From Mycocentrospora acerina (Eukaryota; Ascomycota; Dothideomycetes; Pleosporales), in the NCBI GenBank assembly GCA_022701365.1, contig JAKUHH010000392.1, forward strand, positions 1 through 64,000: 64,000 nt of DNA, given 5' to 3'. Within the stretch, counting starts at the first letter, position 1, and every line of letters starts with the position of its first letter. Shown here piece after piece: positions 23,948 to 35,391 of this stretch. The notes beneath the pieces were generated by a model. The model was not told where the DNA came from. It saw only the letters and a list, made by a program, of their open reading frames with translations, and made no database searches. Position numbers and translations under genes: made by a program.

Positions 23948-24868
23948 NNNNNNNNNNNNNNNNNNNNNNNNNNNNNNNNNNNNNNNNNNNNNNNNNNNNN
24001 NNNNNNNNNNNNNNNNNNNNNNNNNNNNNNNNNNNNNNNNNNNNNNNNNNNNNNNNNNNNNNNNNNNNNNNNNNNNNNNNNNNNNNNNNNNNNNNNNNNN
24101 NNGGGGGGGGCCCCCCCCCCCCCCCCCAACCTATATCAAACACGTATTCAATTTCCTTCTGACATATTGATAGAACTAGCCTCATTAGTCCAGCACAGTG
24201 TTCCAAAACACGTCAAAAGAGTATCTATCTTCAAGGACTTCAACAACCAACTTGCACTGGCACTAAATAACGCTACGCCACATTTAGGCCGAGATATCGA
24301 AACTACCTCAGCTGTAGATCTCGAGCTAGCCAAAGCGTTTGCCGCCAAAAGTCACCATCTGGAGCACCTTTCTATTTCATACATGATCGACGCCCAGCAG
24401 TTTTTCACCTCATGCCAGCACCTGCCATGTACCTGGAATCTCCTGCAGTCGCTGACACTCACATCATCCACACTGGCCCGGACGGTTCCTCATCAACATG
24501 TTTATACACTGTTGCGAAACGCCAGTTCGATTGCGCTGAAGATGCCGCAGCTCAAAACCATGGTGCTCTGGAACAGTGAACCGAGACAAGCCTGTGCGGT
24601 AATTTATCAGCAACATACTGCGAGTGCAATGGCTACACTTATATGGCGTGGTACATGGGCTCTTGAGCTCAGTGATGATGTTGTTGAGTCCTGGAAGAAG
24701 GTTGCCCCTGGTCCCCGCTACCTACGGTTGGAGAAGGAAGCATTACGCGACGTGGATATCAGGTCCCATGGCGATGCAATTCATCATCTGCGCTTGCCGG
24801 ATGGAGTTATAGATTCAGCATCACTATGTCAGATACGTCACGAGGGAATGATGCAAAGAATGGCCTGA
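23101..24868 (+). CDS. F-box protein of the fungal DUF6546-like family, interrupted by an assembly gap
   Basis: The N-terminal part (23101 to about 23916) has an F-box-like start (FPWLLLPADIRLLMLDEI, then GWAQCAAVCKEWQAIL) followed by the LNIDLPRYACPTCKR segment typical of this fungal family. The C-terminal part (about 24128-24868) carries HLEHLSISYMIDAQQFF, the LIWRGTWALELSDDVVESW segment and SHGDAIHHLRLPDG, which I recognise from the same family. Between them lie homopolymer C/G and 155 N. The two halves sit in different frames, but as N-run length is usually arbitrary this does not show a frameshift. F-box proteins recruit substrates to SCF ubiquitin ligases through Skp1; the substrate is unknown. 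No intron is needed in either half. Whether the true gene is intact cannot be decided here. Confidence 0.75.
23917..24127. other. Assembly gap flanked by homopolymer C and G runs
   Basis: C run 23917-23947, N run 23948-24102 (155 N), G run 24103-24110, C run 24111-24127. The two borders carry related sequence (CAACCCTATATCATAC before, CAACCTATATCAAAC after), as if both contig ends approach the same point. Most likely low-quality sequence at contig ends, not biology. Confidence 0.9.
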
Positions 24869-25322
24869 TCAGTGCATTTGTACAGATTTATATCTACTTG
24901 CTGGCTGGTCTTGGCTTCGCTGACCAGCCTGCGAACAGGCTGCACTACTGACCCAGGACACCACGTGAAGGTGCCAGCCAATCGTCCTGGTAAAGAAGAG
25001 AGGAGTGGGAGCGGAGCAAAGAGTAGAAGTAGAAGTGAAGCCAAATGATCAAACACAAGAAATGAAATCATTACTTACTATGGCACCAAGCAAAAATATT
25101 GTCGGTGGGGAAGTAACAAGGATCAGAAATTGAGTTACTGCTAGACTATTTTAAACATGTAAATGTATTTTATCTGTCAGCAGTCCGAATCACATTTTGA
25201 TTTGTGCGTGAGTCATACTGTATTTTAGAAAATAGAGACAATTTGAATCGTTAAAACGCCGGCCTGATCTACGACCCCTGGCCTCCCCACCGACAGTTCT
25301 TTTGCTTGATACCATAGTACAG
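24869..25322. other. Intergenic, convergent
   Basis: 3' regions of the F-box gene and the 63-aa gene; AT-rich in the middle. Nothing else seen. Confidence 0.5.
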
Positions 25323-25781
25323 TTATGGTCGGCGAGCAGCCTCGTCCACGACTCTCTGAGCCCAGTCCAGGGCCCGTTCCGCCCGATCCACAGCCTTGTA
25401 CAGCCGGAACAGGCGATATCCCCCCACCCCGTTGTGGAGGGTGGCGGCGGGCGAAACGACGCGACCAGATCGGACCGTCGGCCTACAAAAAGCAGTTAGT
25501 TTGAAAGCCATTTCATGCATCTGCAGCAGTAAGATCATAGACAATACGGAGTCTAGATCTAACTTGCTTTGAAGACGGGCAGACTGTCTAATGTCGGGGC
25601 GATGATGATGATTAGGAGGAGTGTCTAGCGTGACAGTTGGAACAAATAGTACTCACATGTGTCGTGGTGGTGGTGATGGAGGGAAAAAAAGGACTCGTTG
25701 TGTAGGAGAGAGAAGATTCTTGATAAATACGCTAGCTAAACGGTCTTACCTTTCTGTCAACGGGTCTACTACATCCCACAT
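25323..25781 (-). CDS. Small two-exon gene, 63 aa, function unknown
   Basis: Exon 1 (25781-25750) encodes MWDVVDPLTE plus two bases. A 267-bp intron opens with GTAAGA and closes with an ACTAAC branch site and a T-run before TAG. Exon 2 (25482-25323) continues in phase with a basic stretch and an amphipathic helix (RLFRLYKAVDRAERALDW, then AQRVVDEAARRP) to the stop. The strict splice signals and phase match favour a real gene, and the C-terminal helix is protein-like. The intron is long for this window and could hide another exon. I do not recognise the family. About 450 bp with no supported feature separate it from the F-box gene. Confidence 0.5.
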
Positions 25782-27020
25782 GCTTCAAGGTCTGTGTTAG
25801 TCAGGATGGAAAGAGGCCATGTGTATGATCACTTCCAGATGCAAGAGTGGTACTGCCGCAGCTCCAGATACTACTAATCATATACAAGGTAAGTGCCAAG
25901 AATTCAGACAGCAATAGCAACATCGAGCAGATCAAGCCTGCCGACAGTCCGTCCTCGCCAGCCCCGATACACACCAGTGCGCGTTGTGCATCACATAGCT
26001 CCAAGCTCGCCGCCACGCCACTTGCCCATGGGTAGTTGTTCAGCTGCGTCCCTAATATGATGGCGCGGTTTATTCGGCCGTGCAACACTGATATTCGGTC
26101 GTGTATTCTGATATAATTACTGCAGTACTCAAATATACCCACGCTAGCGCGCACCGTCCGTCCATGAACGCCAAAATTGAGCTGCCACCTCAGCGCGGCC
26201 GCAATTCGGCTCTGCAGGACGACGCGCCGCTCCTGAGAGCAAGATATGTACACAAGAGGGACAGACCGACTATCGTGAGTAGAGCGAGGGGAGGGGAGCA
26301 ACCACTTTTTGTGTGGCCCTCTTCACGGCCACCTCTTCGTCCTTTAGGAACATCCACCTAATGCTGGTGGCGTCGCATTAAGTTTCCCATAACCAAGCAT
26401 CAATCGCAGACCTAGCCAAGTCTAGTCACTAAGCATGAGCGGAATCTGAGTGTCCTAAGTTGCGGCGGTGCAGGCTGATCACTGGGTGAGCGGCTCGTGA
26501 TACGGCCGTTATTTTGCTTAAAAATAAGCAATATGGCGCTAACACTAGTTGGGAAGCATGGCACGTCAGTTTCTACCGACTACTCGCGTAAATGTCCCCG
26601 CTGCCAAGAGTTCGATGTGGCGCGAGAATGAGATGCATCATACGTCATACCTCGAGCTCAAGCTCACGAAACGGCAATCGTGAGCCGTTACTGCCGTGAA
26701 TACCGCAGATCCATGCCAGGTTTATACAATACATCATGGGCAGATCAGGGCCGACATGACCTTGTCAACGCACATGCACCCATGTCTGCTGTAAGTCCAG
26801 ACAAGGACCGTTCGTGACTTGCATCGACGCCGACATCCGCTTTTGTGTTTTAAGCTCTACTCTACGCATTCCTTGTTTTACATTCTCAGAACTTTACTTC
26901 TTACGACTACTTGACTTTACGACTATCCGATTGAGCGGGATACGCGGCAAAGCAACGTCCACAGCCCAGGATCTAGCACACTCTACACCATCATTGGTAT
27001 TATAACCAACAACGACCACC
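25782..27020. other. Intergenic region, divergent
   Basis: About 1.2 kb between two divergent genes. A 166-codon open frame on the minus strand (25801-26301) has a hydrophobic patch, but no splice partner or family likeness. Pyrimidine-rich leader sequence precedes the ATG at 27021. Confidence 0.5.
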
Positions 27021-30000
27021 ATGTCAGGCATTGAGGACGTAGAAATCCAACGCAGGGATTACAGACACCCACACAGCGGTCACAACCCGATACCGACAAT
27101 TTCAAAGTATCGTGAAGAGCAGCACCGGAGAGAGGAGCAATATGGAGTCCCAGAGCCAGAGCAAGAAGAGACGGACGAGCGGAGCAGGATCGACAAGCTG
27201 GGCGACGCGTACCATGCCTTCACAGGAAAAGACGATGAAGATGCCCTAAATGAAAGCCAGTCATATCCAGCTGTAAACAAGAATATGATACAGGATGAGC
27301 CAGAGGCGGAAGATCATGCTGGACAAGTTCATTCCTCGAGAAATAAGCAATCAGCAGAAGATCAAGACTCCCAAGACGGATTCGAAGACACAACCGAGGG
27401 CGTTATGCATGAGCCAGATCCTAAGAAGGCTCGCAAGAGAATGAAGAAATTCAACGCCGATGGAACCAAGCGTGAAGTTACGGATCCAATCACTCACCTG
27501 CCCGTCACCATACACGACTTCACAGACAAGGATTTGAAGAGTGTGGAGGTCAATGATCCGCCTGTTGGAATCGAACCGAAGACAAGGACGGGGACGGACG
27601 GCATTGAGAAGACAGACGAAGATCTCATCGAGGAGCAGCAAGATTCGCAGGCCTCGCACGCCGGTATGCAGGCACTCTTCCCACCTCCCGAATTTGATGC
27701 AACACGAGAGGAGGTTACGACGGTCTATATGTGGGGCGTCACTGTTGGTCTGGGAGCCATTGCTGTCAGCTTGATAACAATAAGTGCTGTGTTCTCGCCC
27801 ACGCGCCATACCACCGGCTGGTCGAAACCCATATTTAGGGTGATAGAGTATGCATCAATGGTGGGAGTTTCGGCGGCTATAATAATCTTCATGAGGCAGT
27901 GGACAGCAAACAGAATAAAGAATGTTTGGGATGTCGAGGTATGGCACGCTGAGCGACGGCGAGGGCGCAAGCTGGCAAAGAGTGAGAGTGCTGAGAGTGC
28001 GCAATGGCTGAACTCCCTCCTTGCATCAGTGTGGCCGCTGATCAACCCTGACTTATTCACCAGCATTGCCGATACGCTCGAGGTAATCACTGCAAACCCC
28101 TCGCTCAAATGGCTTAGCTAATTTGGACAGGATGTCATGCAAGCTAGTTTACCGAGTATGGTTCGTATGGTGGCTGTCGAAGATCTTGGCCAAGGTAGTG
28201 AAGCCCTGCGTATCCTCGGTGTCCGATGGCTTCCCACTGGCGCCGCTGCCAGATCCGTTGGCTCTGACGGGAAGCTGAAAACCGCAGACGAGGAGAAGGG
28301 CGACCGAACTGTGCAAGATAATGGCGAAGGCGATACTCCAGATGCAGCACATGATAAGATGGAAGCTGAAGAGGGTGACTTTGTCAACGTCGAAGTCGCT
28401 TTCGCATACCGACCCTCCACCGGACGAGGTATCAAATCGCGAGCGAAACGCGCTCACCTTCTCCTCTCATTCTACCTCCCAGGAAAATTCAAGCTTCGTC
28501 AGTTTAATACTTGTTACCAAGACTTCGACATTTGCTAACTTAGCTCAGCTGTTTGGGTGCAACTATCAGGCTTTGTAGGCGTTGTGCGCCTCCGGCTGCA
28601 GCTTACTCCTGACCCGCCTTTCTTCTCGATATGCACTCTTTCCTTCTTAGGCCAACCAAAAGTAACCCTTGGATGTGTGCCTCTCATAAAAAAAGGCCCT
28701 AATCTTATGGACGTACCCCTCATTTCTTCTTTCGTGCAGTCGTCTATCGACGCTGCACTTGCAGAATATGTAGCACCCAAGTCACTCACGCTGGACCTTA
28801 AGGATATGATGATGGGCGATGACTTCAAGAAAGACACCCTCGCGCAGGGTGTTTTTGTCGTTCGGATCAAGTATGCCTATGACTTCAAGGAAGGTGATGC
28901 GGGCTTTGGTCCTTTTAGGAAGGGCTCTGCAGATCCTTACGTGACCGTAGCATGGGCAAAGTTCGGGAAGCCATTATGGTCAACACGCGTCCTACAGAAC
29001 AACATGGAGCCGTTCTGGGATGAGACATGCTATGTGCTTGTTACATCTGCTGAGCTTGACGTTGACGAGAGACTGAGGATACAACTGTGGGATTCAGACC
29101 GTACAACTGCTGACGACGACCTTGGTCGTATCGAAGTTGACATCAAAAGCTTGATGAGGGGCGAAGAAACCAACGGTAGAATGTGTGATCGCGACGATGG
29201 GTTCCGAGCCGTTAAAGCTGGCGAACCTATGCCTGGGAAGCTTGTTTGGAGCGTCGGGTATTTCTCCAAGACCAGAATCACCGATGAACAGTTGACGAAG
29301 CAAGAGGGGGATCCCAACATCAAAACTATCGATCAACTGAAAAAGAAGGTGTACGCGGATGCAGAGAAAAAGCTGAGAGAGGCAAGCGAAGATCACCGGA
29401 AAGAGATTGAGCAGCAGAAGGTCCAGGATTTCAAGGAGCGTCAAGATCAGCTTATAATTGCTTCACCGCCAAGCGAAGAGTACCCATCCGGCATTCTCAG
29501 TATTCAGATTCACCAAATTACCGGTTTGGAGTTGGAGGTCTTGAACAAGACCAAAGTAGATGATAAGGGCGCGGCTGAGGACGAGGATGACGGCGACGAA
29601 CATCTTCCATCTGCGTACTGTACCATCATTCTTAACCACAAGAAGATCTTCAAGACTCGTACGAAGCCGAAAAACGCAAAGCCATTTTTCAACGCCGGAT
29701 GTGAGCGCTTTATTGGAGACGTCCGAAATACAGAAGTTCATATATCTGTTCGCGACAATCGCGTTCATGAAGATGACCCACTACTTGGTATAATATACCT
29801 TCCTCTTGAGAAGGTGTTCCATCAGCGCAGCCAGATTAATTCAATCTTCCCCTTATCTGGAGGTGTAGGCTATGGCCGTGCGCGTATCTCCATGGTTTTC
29901 CGAAGCGTGCAACTCCAGATTCCACGAGAAATGCAGGGCTGGGAGTATGGAACTTTGGACATCCAATCTGGCGTGAAAGCCATCAATCTTCCGAAAGATC

Positions 30001-30830
30001 TGGAGCCCCTTAGGATGAAAGTACACACAACTCTCGAGAAAGGCAGAATGCACTCCCGTGGCAGAAACGGCAAGGTCAATGAAGATAACGGCCAGACTTT
30101 ATGGACAACCCGGGGGAATCGTCCTATCCGTCTTCCAGTGCGCATGCGCTACTCTTCTCCCCTGGTCGTCGAGTTCCGTCAAGATGCCACCCTCCGTGAC
30201 CACACCCCTGCCTTCGGCGTCCTCTGGCTCAAAGACATCCCCGACAATGAGCAGACTACTGTCCGCCTCCCGATTTGGAAAGGCGATCTCAAGCGAGCAG
30301 AACACAATATTCTCACGTCCTACGGTGACCAAATTGGTGAGATCGAAATAACAATGACCTTCTGGTCCGGCCTCTCAGGCTATCACAACGACCTCGCCAA
30401 AGGCGATAAGCACCTCAAGCAAGTCATGGAGGTTCTTGATGTTTGCGATGATCAAGAGTGGTCCGACTGGGACTCATCTTCCAACCACGGTGATGGAGCA
30501 CCGAACCTGCAGTCCGTCAGTTCGCACAGCAGTTCTTCATCTTCATCCTCTGACTCTGACGATGATGGCTTTAAGCCAGACTTTCTAAAAAAGCACAAAA
30601 AAACAGACTCGAAGCTTAGCGAAAACGGAAAGCGAAGCACAATGGACTCGTTGAAGGATTATAAACAACATACTAAACAATTGCACCGTAAGAATCGCGG
30701 CATTATGCAGTGGAAGGGACCTAGGACAATCGCGTGGATGAAGCATGTTGGTGATCGCGGGAAGAACAAGGTTAGCAATTTGTTTCATCACCATGAGAGG
30801 GATGGTGGGGGAATAGAAACAGAGGTTTAA
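27021..30830 (+). CDS. SMP and C2 domain membrane-contact protein (mug190/tricalbin-like)
   Basis: Three exons, 27021-28082, 28131-28497, 28549-30830 (introns 48 and 51 bp; the second donor is GTCAGT); 1236 aa, close to S. pombe mug190. The N-terminus is charged and disordered. Two hydrophobic segments (about 235-258 and 273-290) form a likely ER hairpin. An SMP lipid-transfer domain follows (about 330-560: NPDLFTSIADTLEDVMQAS, LPVWVQLSGFVGVVRLRL, PLIKKGPNLMDVPLISSFV). The first C2 domain (about 578-680) has the Ca-site-like GSADPYVTV and MEPFWDETC motifs. A second C2 (about 787-910) holds a long acidic insert, and a further degenerate C2-like region follows. The tail is Ser/Asp-rich, then basic. 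Such proteins tether the ER to the plasma membrane and move lipids between them; that role is inferred by family. Confidence 0.9.
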
Positions 30831-31334
30831 AAGGGGGAAAAAAGCAGGCTTACTGTGCATGGTTTGGCGTTTTGAGCATATGACGATAGGAAGGACGCAG
30901 CATAGGTATTTGGGTGATAAAGTTTTTATTAGAAATGGAAATTTACGTACGTCTCTTGTCCTTGCTCCTTCGCCTTGGCTATACAGGTAAGAAAACGTAG
31001 TAAAAAATATAGTTTAACTCCCGCAAGACAACGTCCCCTTCCGGAGGGGTTGCTGCTTGTATCGTTTCAACACAATATTCTTCCAACACTAAGCCAGATG
31101 CCCATACGAACGTACCAAATAAAAAAAGACTGATCTCGAACATGTTACAATCTTACCCTCCCATTCAGTAGACTCAACACTATGCACCATACCCCAATTA
31201 ACAAATTTGCACTCACTTCCCCGCTCATCGCAAAAGGGAGAGCAGAAATTCACTCAAACCTACAGAGAAATGGCATGATATTGAAGATATGAATATTCGC
31301 CAAAATTTGCTGCACAGCAGAGTATGCTACTCAT
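30831..31334. other. Convergent intergenic region
   Basis: About 500 AT-leaning bases between two gene 3' ends; no feature seen. Confidence 0.55.
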
Positions 31335-32151
31335 CTATTCCCTGTTAAGAACATATCGTCCGTATTCAGGGTCATATAGATCCCACTCCGAGTATGGATG
31401 AGGTGGACGAGGGCGTCTATATTCTGCATTGATGTGCTCGTCATCCTCTCGTGTCTCGTCAGTGGAGTGTGTTGAATAGTAGTCAGTAGGGCACTGGGGT
31501 GGTTCTTCAAAGACTGGGGAACAATTGGGTTTCGCTACAATGTTCTGCAAAGGCAGATTCTGGGAGTTTTTTTCGGCGATTATATCCTGTGAGGGGTGAT
31601 ATATAGAGTGTTGGAAGGTGGTTGTGTTGTATGTGGAGTAACTTGAGTAGCCTATTTTGTATTGTGTCAGTTAAAGCTGAGTGCTGAGATGAACAGTGGG
31701 GAAATGAAGAGTGCAAAGGAAGAATAGAGGGCGGCGTAGGAGACGTACATGAGCTATTTGACACCTCTTTCTTTCGCGACAGTTGGCAGTGCAGTACGGG
31801 AATCTCAGATTCGGGCAGGTAGGGCCCGCGTTGGGTCGGGGAAAGTTTGGGTGAGGAAGTTAAGACATTGTATTCTACATATTTTGGTGGTGTTTGATGA
31901 GAGGTTATGGCCCGTGAGATAGAGTTGGAGTCTTTTACTTGTTTTGAGACTTCGTCTTCGCTAATATCCATTTCGTATGGATGAAAGGTATTGCTGGCAG
32001 GGGAAGGAAGATGAGCGCCGATAGAATTGAAATCCGCGGGATCATTGTTCCTTGTTATGGATATTGGCGGAGAAAATGATCGGGTGCGATACCTCACGTA
32101 AGCGCAGCCCTGCAGAGGAATAGTATTGGAGTAGGTTGAGTGAGAAGACAT
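31335..32151 (-). CDS. Hypothetical protein, 239 aa, two exons
   Basis: Exon 1 32151-31749, exon 2 31651-31335, 97-bp intron (GTACGT donor, AATAG acceptor), phases agree. Exon 1 is Ser/Pro-rich with no domain. Exon 2 is Tyr/Thr/Pro-rich (YSSYSTYNTTTFQHSIYH) and ends with an ordered-looking segment, YSEWDLYDPEYGRYVLNRE. No signal peptide or membrane segment. I do not recognise the family; it is probably lineage-restricted. The gene reads as a single clean model, but only splice logic supports it. Confidence 0.55.
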
Positions 32152-34453
32152 TATGGTGGACAGTAGTGGTTAGTGCGTAGGGAGGCGCTTTGGTAGGACC
32201 GGCAGGAATTGGCAAAGTGGAGAATACACCATCAAAGGTCCCAAGCAGGACCAGAATTGACCAATGTACAAGCTACCTCGCTAGTGTGCACCCAAAGGAG
32301 CGTGGCTTGCCAGCAAGAAGTTCAAAGTGACAGTTAGAGAAGATTAAGGTGCCCGAGCCTGCAGCAAGAGACGCGGATATTTATCAAGATATGGCGAGAG
32401 CCAAGAGTGGATAATTCTTCGAGACATAGCATCATTTTACATTGATCTGGCAAATTGATGATACGTATGAGCACCCTGCGTCTAATATTTCCGTCGCGCT
32501 CGCACTCACCGCGCCAATAGATTGTGTATTGATACTATGGGTCCAGTACGTAGAATTGTACGGTGATCCCGAAAGCTGGTTGGTGGCGTCTAACGTACAA
32601 CAGCACGTGCATGACAGTAGTATCATCTGTTCGGGATCATCTGCAGGGTTCGCGCATCAGTACCAAATTTGACAAATGGTAGACCCTCGACGCGCTAGTA
32701 TCTTCACCACCCTTTGGGCCGTGGAATTCTGAATATGATGAAAATGTTGCGTATGCATCAGGTGCCACCTTTGTAGTATGATTCAAGTATGAATTCCAAG
32801 CAATTGATGTGCATTAGGGCTTATTCGACTCCATTCATGCTTGATTGTAAATGCTTGGGCCGGTTGGATATTTGCCTGATGCCATGTCCGTGACCGGCGT
32901 CGCAAGACGGCAAAAAAACCCGACCAACCAAGTGTGGAGAAACTATTTGTGCAGCGGAAAAACTGCTCTTGCAGATACAAGTCACGGGCAGTGAGCTAAA
33001 GGAAGTTGATTTCTGCAGTATGTGGCTGGCCCTTCAGATGAGGTTAGAAGTGGTGCATAGCTGGCTGCTGATCTTTAACTCCTCCAGCCTCTAGTACAAA
33101 GCGCTTATTTAAAGTTTCAAGTCTTGGAAGTTTGCGACGAGCTTCCCTGCCTAGATGCAAGTTCGGTCGTTCTTCCGAGTATTCGAATGCACGTGGAGCC
33201 TGTCACACACCTTTAGTGTATTTGGGGACGGACCCCACATCCTGTCTTCTCTGCAGTGTCGGAGCGGTTTCCGTCAGTCCAGAGAGAGCTCGAGTAAGGC
33301 TGGCCCAGTCAGATCGGAAAAGACGGGTAAGGCTCAATAGATCCACTGACGCCATTATGCTTGCTTGGATCAAGCAAGCCGAACAAGGCCTCGATTAGTA
33401 GCTTATGTTGACCACTTTGTCGGTGTTCATTTCAGTTCATAACCCACTTGTACCTCTGAACGTTATTGTGTAATGTATTTGATATCCTGATAGTCGTCAA
33501 TGGATGTGTTTGCTGGCCATGACGCGCAATATGAGAGTTCGACTGGAGTGAAATTGCGATGACAGCGCTGACCGGAATATGCAAGCTAATCTGCAAGAGT
33601 CTAACTCGGGATGAAGCTTGATGTCCGGAGATTTGCCCATGAGATACGGTACACATAGCACATGCTTCACGAAGTATCCCCGCAATTCGGTAGACCGTTT
33701 TGCGGAGAAATTTGGGGAATATTGTAAATCGCGCTTTCCATCGGCAAGAAAGATAGCAATACAGTTGCTGTTATGTGCAACACCAATGACGTGCAGTGCC
33801 ACGCGAACTACACTTGAGTAACTGTGAATTAGCGGCGCATGTGATTGTCGCCGTTTGGTTACCGATTCGCCATTGGAACAGTTGTCAAGGTCATCTCTTC
33901 TAGGTTCAGGCATACCCTTGTGGGCGACTTGACAGCTGGTACACTTGTTAGACTGGACATGCGAGATTGAACGTATGCCCAGGTATGCGGGATGGAGTCA
34001 ATCACAAGGAGAGAAGACATGCTCGGGCAGTTCGGCAACTCCTGTTGGTCGATGCAGCCCAAAGGACACATGACAGTTAGTCATTGATGCAAGGCTACAA
34101 ACCAGAACGGCAAGTTGGGGTATCTTCACCAATCCGCGATACCACCGAGCGTTGCGAAAGTCACATGAAGACGGCACGACGACTTTCTGTGCTGGTACCA
34201 ATAAAGTATCCTTGGACATGGTACAACAGTGGGTACCATGTAAACTTTTGGCTCGGTCTCTCCGCAGCCTTTCGGGAGCATGCAGGAATGTAGACGTACA
34301 GAAGCCGACTTTCAAACCTCGAGGTAGAGTCAACGTCATGACAAACGGTCGCTAGTTCCCGAGAAGCACGGCCCGAGCGATCGAGGCTTTCGGCTCGAGA
34401 ACGACTTGACTCTTGACATCACCGATCTTCATCGCGGATTCAACAACAAAACA
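32152..34453. other. 2.3-kb intergenic region
   Basis: Short open frames overlap on both strands with no family likeness, splice structure or repeats. It presumably holds the upstream regions of the two flanking divergent genes. Nothing else supported. Confidence 0.5.
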
Positions 34454-34796
34454 ATGGCGAAGCTAACAGGGTTACAAAGAGACGTTTTGTCGTTATACCG
34501 ACAATGTCTGAGAGCTTTGAGAGAGAAGCCGATAGTACGACATAGCGCGTCAACCATGCAACTCATAGCTAACGACGAACAGGACACACGCCCGCATTTC
34601 CGGGATTTTGCCAGGTAAGGATTTCAATCTCGGCTGTTCATACGAGTTTGATTATTGACAATTCATCAGAGGAGAGTTCCGCAAAAACGTGGGAATCGGC
34701 AAGAAGGATTTCAGCACGATTGAGTATCTTCTTCGGAGGGGTCGTAGTGCGCTTGACTCTTATTCGGATCCCGGGATCAAAGACATTCACAAGTAG
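34454..34796 (+). CDS. SDH6: Succinate dehydrogenase assembly factor 1 (LYR-motif protein)
   Basis: Three exons: 34454-34534, 34583-34614, 34670-34796; 79 aa, the usual length for yeast Sdh6. The LYR motif is in VLSLYRQCLRAL (Leu14-Tyr15-Arg16). After it come RPHFRDFARGEFRKN and KKDFSTIEYLLRRGRSALD, the SDHAF1 signature. The protein acts in the mitochondrial matrix to help iron-sulfur insertion into the Sdh2 subunit of complex II. The first intron (48 bp, GTACGA...CAG with GCTAAC branch) contains no stop and is a multiple of three; reading through it would add 16 residues that the family lacks. The second intron is 55 bp. The start is the first ATG. Confidence 0.88.
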
Positions 34797-35124
34797 TCCA
34801 TTCGAGCTCTAAGGGCACATGGAAGGAAGACATGCAATCAATTGGGGGTTTGGACGTGGGCATGCCACTCGAACGCAGAACGCGACATGCTCAATACACT
34901 GGCTTGTATAGCGCAGTCGAAGTATTCCTTGATATTTTGTCATGATGGGCGAAGAGACCGGGATATGGTAATGGGACTATGGCGCGCAGCGTATTCAGAG
35001 AGGAAACTTGCCCAAAGGACGCACGTGACCGTGCCAAGAGTCATAGAAAGTTCGAGGGGTTCTCTTGATGTTATCGTGCAAGACTTGAAGGATGAGATTG
35101 GTACTGGAATAAAGTACTCGCTAC
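34797..35124. other. Intergenic, upstream of Hsp20 gene
   Basis: A 113-codon open frame (34842-35183) has no family likeness and overlaps the heat-shock element; not counted as a gene. Confidence 0.5.
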
Positions 35125-35137
35125 TTCGAGAAGTTTC
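35125..35137. promoter_or_regulatory. Heat-shock element, distal
   Basis: Three alternating HSF units, TTC-nn-GAA-nn-TTC, with perfect spacing, about 255 bp upstream of the Hsp20 ATG at 35392. Matches the canonical Hsf1 binding site. Confidence 0.65.
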
Positions 35138-35295
35138 TTCGGATGGTAGTCGTTGCCTAATCAGGATGTTGACAATGGGGTGATATCATACATCGCGAGT
35201 TTCTGGATGCTTCGAGAGTCGACCCGAAGTAGCTCCGAACTTCCTCACGTTTTGACAACAAGGGGGACAAACAATTTATGGCAACGCTGCGACCC

Positions 35296-35303
35296 TTCTA
35301 GAA
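35296..35303. promoter_or_regulatory. Heat-shock element, proximal half-pair
   Basis: Palindromic TTCTAGAA (TTC-nn-GAA), 14 bp before the TATA box of the Hsp20 gene. Confidence 0.55.
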
Positions 35304-35316
35304 TACCGACCTTTGG

Positions 35317-35324
35317 ATATATAA
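35317..35324 (+). promoter_or_regulatory. TATA box of the Hsp20 gene
   Basis: ATATATAA 68 bp before the first ATG, the usual layout for an inducible fungal promoter. Confidence 0.6.
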
Positions 35325-35391
35325 GCATCTCAATTATCCTCTTAGTCCACCATCAGAAAAACAACAAGCAAACACGAACACCAATTCTTAC

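Noticed and set aside
25801..26301. 166-codon minus-strand frame with a hydrophobic patch
   Set aside because: No signal-peptide start, no homologous feel, and it lies in the divergent promoter of two better genes.
33497..33913. 138-codon open frame on the minus strand in a large spacer
   Set aside because: No family likeness, no splice partner, and overlapping frames of similar length on the other strand.
34842..35183. 113-codon open frame upstream of the Hsp20 gene
   Set aside because: Overlaps the heat-shock element, lacks a recognisable domain and ends in the promoter.
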